Of a stretch of DNA of 6,969 bases, positions 6,416-6,969 are shown piece by piece. The position numbers and the translations under genes were made by a program. How positions within the stretch are numbered: position 1 is the stretch's first letter; each line of letters starts with the position of its first letter. Source of the DNA: Candidatus Izemoplasma sp. (GTDB lineage: Bacteria; Bacillota_I; Bacilli_A; Izemoplasmatales; Izemoplasmataceae); NCBI GenBank assembly GCA_029939615.1, contig JAOZSP010000064.1, forward strand, positions 1,092 through 8,060. The letters run 5' to 3'. The notes under the pieces were generated by a model. That model was not told the origin of the DNA, searched no databases, and saw only the letters and a list, made by a program, of their open reading frames with translations.

Positions 6416-6488
6416 GTCGAGTAGACGAACCCGACTTTCACCTCACTTTCTAAATATAAGAGCGAGAACGAAAATCTGTTCGCCCCTC
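6416..6488 (-). ncRNA. Intron domain VI with bulged branch-point adenosine and 3' splice site
   Basis: GAGGGGCGAAC (6478-6488) pairs along its whole length with GTTCGTCTACTC (6419-6430), including G-U pairs, leaving one unpaired A at 6422. That A is seventh from the 3' end GAC, where the branch point of group II introns lies. The linker to domain V is 3 nt (6489-6491). The loop side carries a 47-nt extension with its own possible stem CTCGCT/AGTGAG (6461-6466 with 6442-6447). The predicted splice junction is between 6416 and 6415. Confidence 0.82.
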
Positions 6489-6491
6489 ACA

Positions 6492-6524
6492 GAACCTATC
6501 GTGCCCTATTAAGGCAATAGGCTC
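6492..6524 (-). ncRNA. Intron domain V (catalytic hairpin)
   Basis: This is a 33-nt hairpin. The lower stem GAGCCTAT/ATAGGTTC has 8 bp including one G-U and carries the catalytic AGC triad at nucleotides 2-4. It is followed by the two-base CG bulge on the 3' side and an upper stem TGCCT/GGGCA. This matches the layout of known bacterial domain V (34 nt, GAGCC...GGTTC). The apical loop is TAATA rather than a GNRA tetraloop, which is unusual. Confidence 0.88.
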
Positions 6525-6526
6525 TT

Positions 6527-6655
6527 CATATATTCTTCGTTACTAATGTAACTTATACATCATATGTTCCGTTGCCATTTTATTAATCTCAATGTATTAA
6601 TATTCGATATCTCGTGTATATCTACTACTGTTTCCCATATGTGCACAAATATATG
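6527..6655 (-). ncRNA. Intron domain IV, ORF-less
   Basis: CATATATT (6648-6655) and AATATATG (6527-6534) are perfectly complementary and close a region of about 129 nt that ends two bases before domain V, the position expected of domain IV. Inside, GTTAC-ATTA-GTAAC near 6538-6551 forms a small hairpin. No open frame, start site or reverse transcriptase motif is present. Just upstream, GACTAAC (6703-6709) can pair with GTTATC (6655-6660) with a bulged C, possibly the domain III stem. Confidence 0.65.
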
Positions 6656-6715
6656 ATAACCAGTTCGCTCCACGGTCGTTACTCGCTTCTTTACTACTAT
6701 GTGTTAGTCCGACTT

Positions 6716-6969
6716 CTCATACGTCATCGTCATTATCTTGAATTAAATGATTCTTGCATATTAACTTACCTTTCAAGGAACGTATGAGGTCTCCCAGGTA
6801 TCACACATACAACGCTCTTAAACTCGCCATGTTCACAGACCCCGGTGGAACTCAAATTAGTCTTGCCTTTTACGACTATTTGGTTTTGTTTGCTGTCTAG
6901 GTGAGAACATAAACTTCCACTCTTTATATCTAACGAGGCTCAATCACTTCACGCTTTCGCATTACGGCT
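6716..6969 (-). ncRNA. Intron domain I region (partial)
   Basis: Successive local hairpins can be drawn on the - strand. GCGAAAGC forms a GAAA-capped loop near 6960. GTGGAA pairs with TTCTCAC near 6901-6920, with a bulge. TAGTC (6874-6878) pairs with GACTA (6858-6862). GTTCCAC pairs with GTGAAC (6831-6851), with one bulged base. CTCATACG (6781-6788) pairs with CGTATGAG (6716-6723), enclosing about 57 nt that probably hold the exon-binding loop. The domain boundaries are my inference; the 5' beginning is cut off by the window edge. Confidence 0.6.

Larger units (their letters stand above)
6416..6969 (-). mobile_element. Group II intron, 3' part, without a reverse transcriptase ORF (5' end outside the window)
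   Basis: The - strand of this stretch has no credible coding region but the features of a group II intron ribozyme. Domain V is at 6492-6524, domain VI with a bulged A is at 6416-6488, and the 3' end CTACTCGAC obeys the AY rule. The upstream sequence is hairpin-rich and resembles domain I to III of Bacillus/Clostridium-type introns, for example the segments with GGGGTCTGTGAAC and ACACATAGTAGT (recognised from memory, not searched). Domain IV, where a maturase would normally be encoded, is only about 129 nt. Splicing would join the unseen 5' exon to ATAGTAATGG of ispE. The intron orientation is the same as ispE. The GTGYG 5' end, EBS/IBS pairs and 5' exon cannot be seen. Without its own maturase it would need one acting in trans, or it is a relic. 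Confidence 0.85.

Noticed and set aside
6416..6435. Hairpin GTCGGG/CTCGAC just before ispE as a terminator or attenuator
   Set aside because: It has no U-tract, and the same bases form a longer stem with 6478-6488 that leaves the branch-point A bulged, which explains them better.
6416..6969. Degraded reverse transcriptase or other protein gene in the intron region
   Set aside because: No frame on either strand stays open for a useful length and no RT motif such as YADD appears; the sequence is instead rich in RNA hairpins.

Overview
The window is AT-rich DNA from a low-GC Gram-positive-type bacterium (Bacillota/Firmicutes or a close relative such as the Haloplasma/Turicibacter/Acholeplasma area). 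The evidence is strong AGGAGG-type ribosome binding sites, a T-box leader, spoVG, and the gene order ispE-spoVG-prs, which is a contracted form of the Bacillus order ispE-purR-ridA-spoVG-glmU-prs. Tryptophan is written TGG and the genes end on ordinary stops, so nothing suggests a recoded TGA. I cannot name the genus with confidence.

Layout. On the + strand, the tail of an RDD-like membrane protein (to 224) is followed 32 bases later by a stomatin/paraslipin-type SPFH protein (257-1162). A hairpin at 1172-1204, usable in both directions, separates this pair from everything else, which is on the - strand. Read in - strand direction from the right edge: the 3' part of a group II intron (6969-6416), ispE (6409-5567), spoVG (5469-5209), prs (5092-4112), rmuC (4047-2881), then a promoter, an asparagine-specific T-box leader and asnS (2599-1211). 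spoVG and prs each have a plausible promoter and an intrinsic terminator of their own. rmuC has no visible terminator and may read into the asnS leader.

Functions. The - strand genes are mostly housekeeping: isoprenoid precursor synthesis (ispE, MEP pathway), a nucleic-acid-binding regulator (spoVG), PRPP synthesis (prs), a DNA-maintenance protein (rmuC) and tRNA-Asn charging (asnS). The asnS leader has promoter, AAC specifier, T-box sequence, antiterminator and terminator all recognisable.

The most interesting part is the right edge. The last 554 bases contain no protein gene but show group II intron hallmarks: a 33-nt domain V, a domain VI with a bulged adenosine seven nucleotides from a ...GAC 3' end, and a closed domain IV of about 129 nt with no reverse transcriptase. 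The predicted 3' splice site is 6 nt before the ispE start codon, and the unspliced RNA has no Shine-Dalgarno sequence at a usable distance. Expression of ispE may therefore depend on splicing of an intron that lacks its own maturase. The 5' end of the intron and the 5' exon are outside the window.
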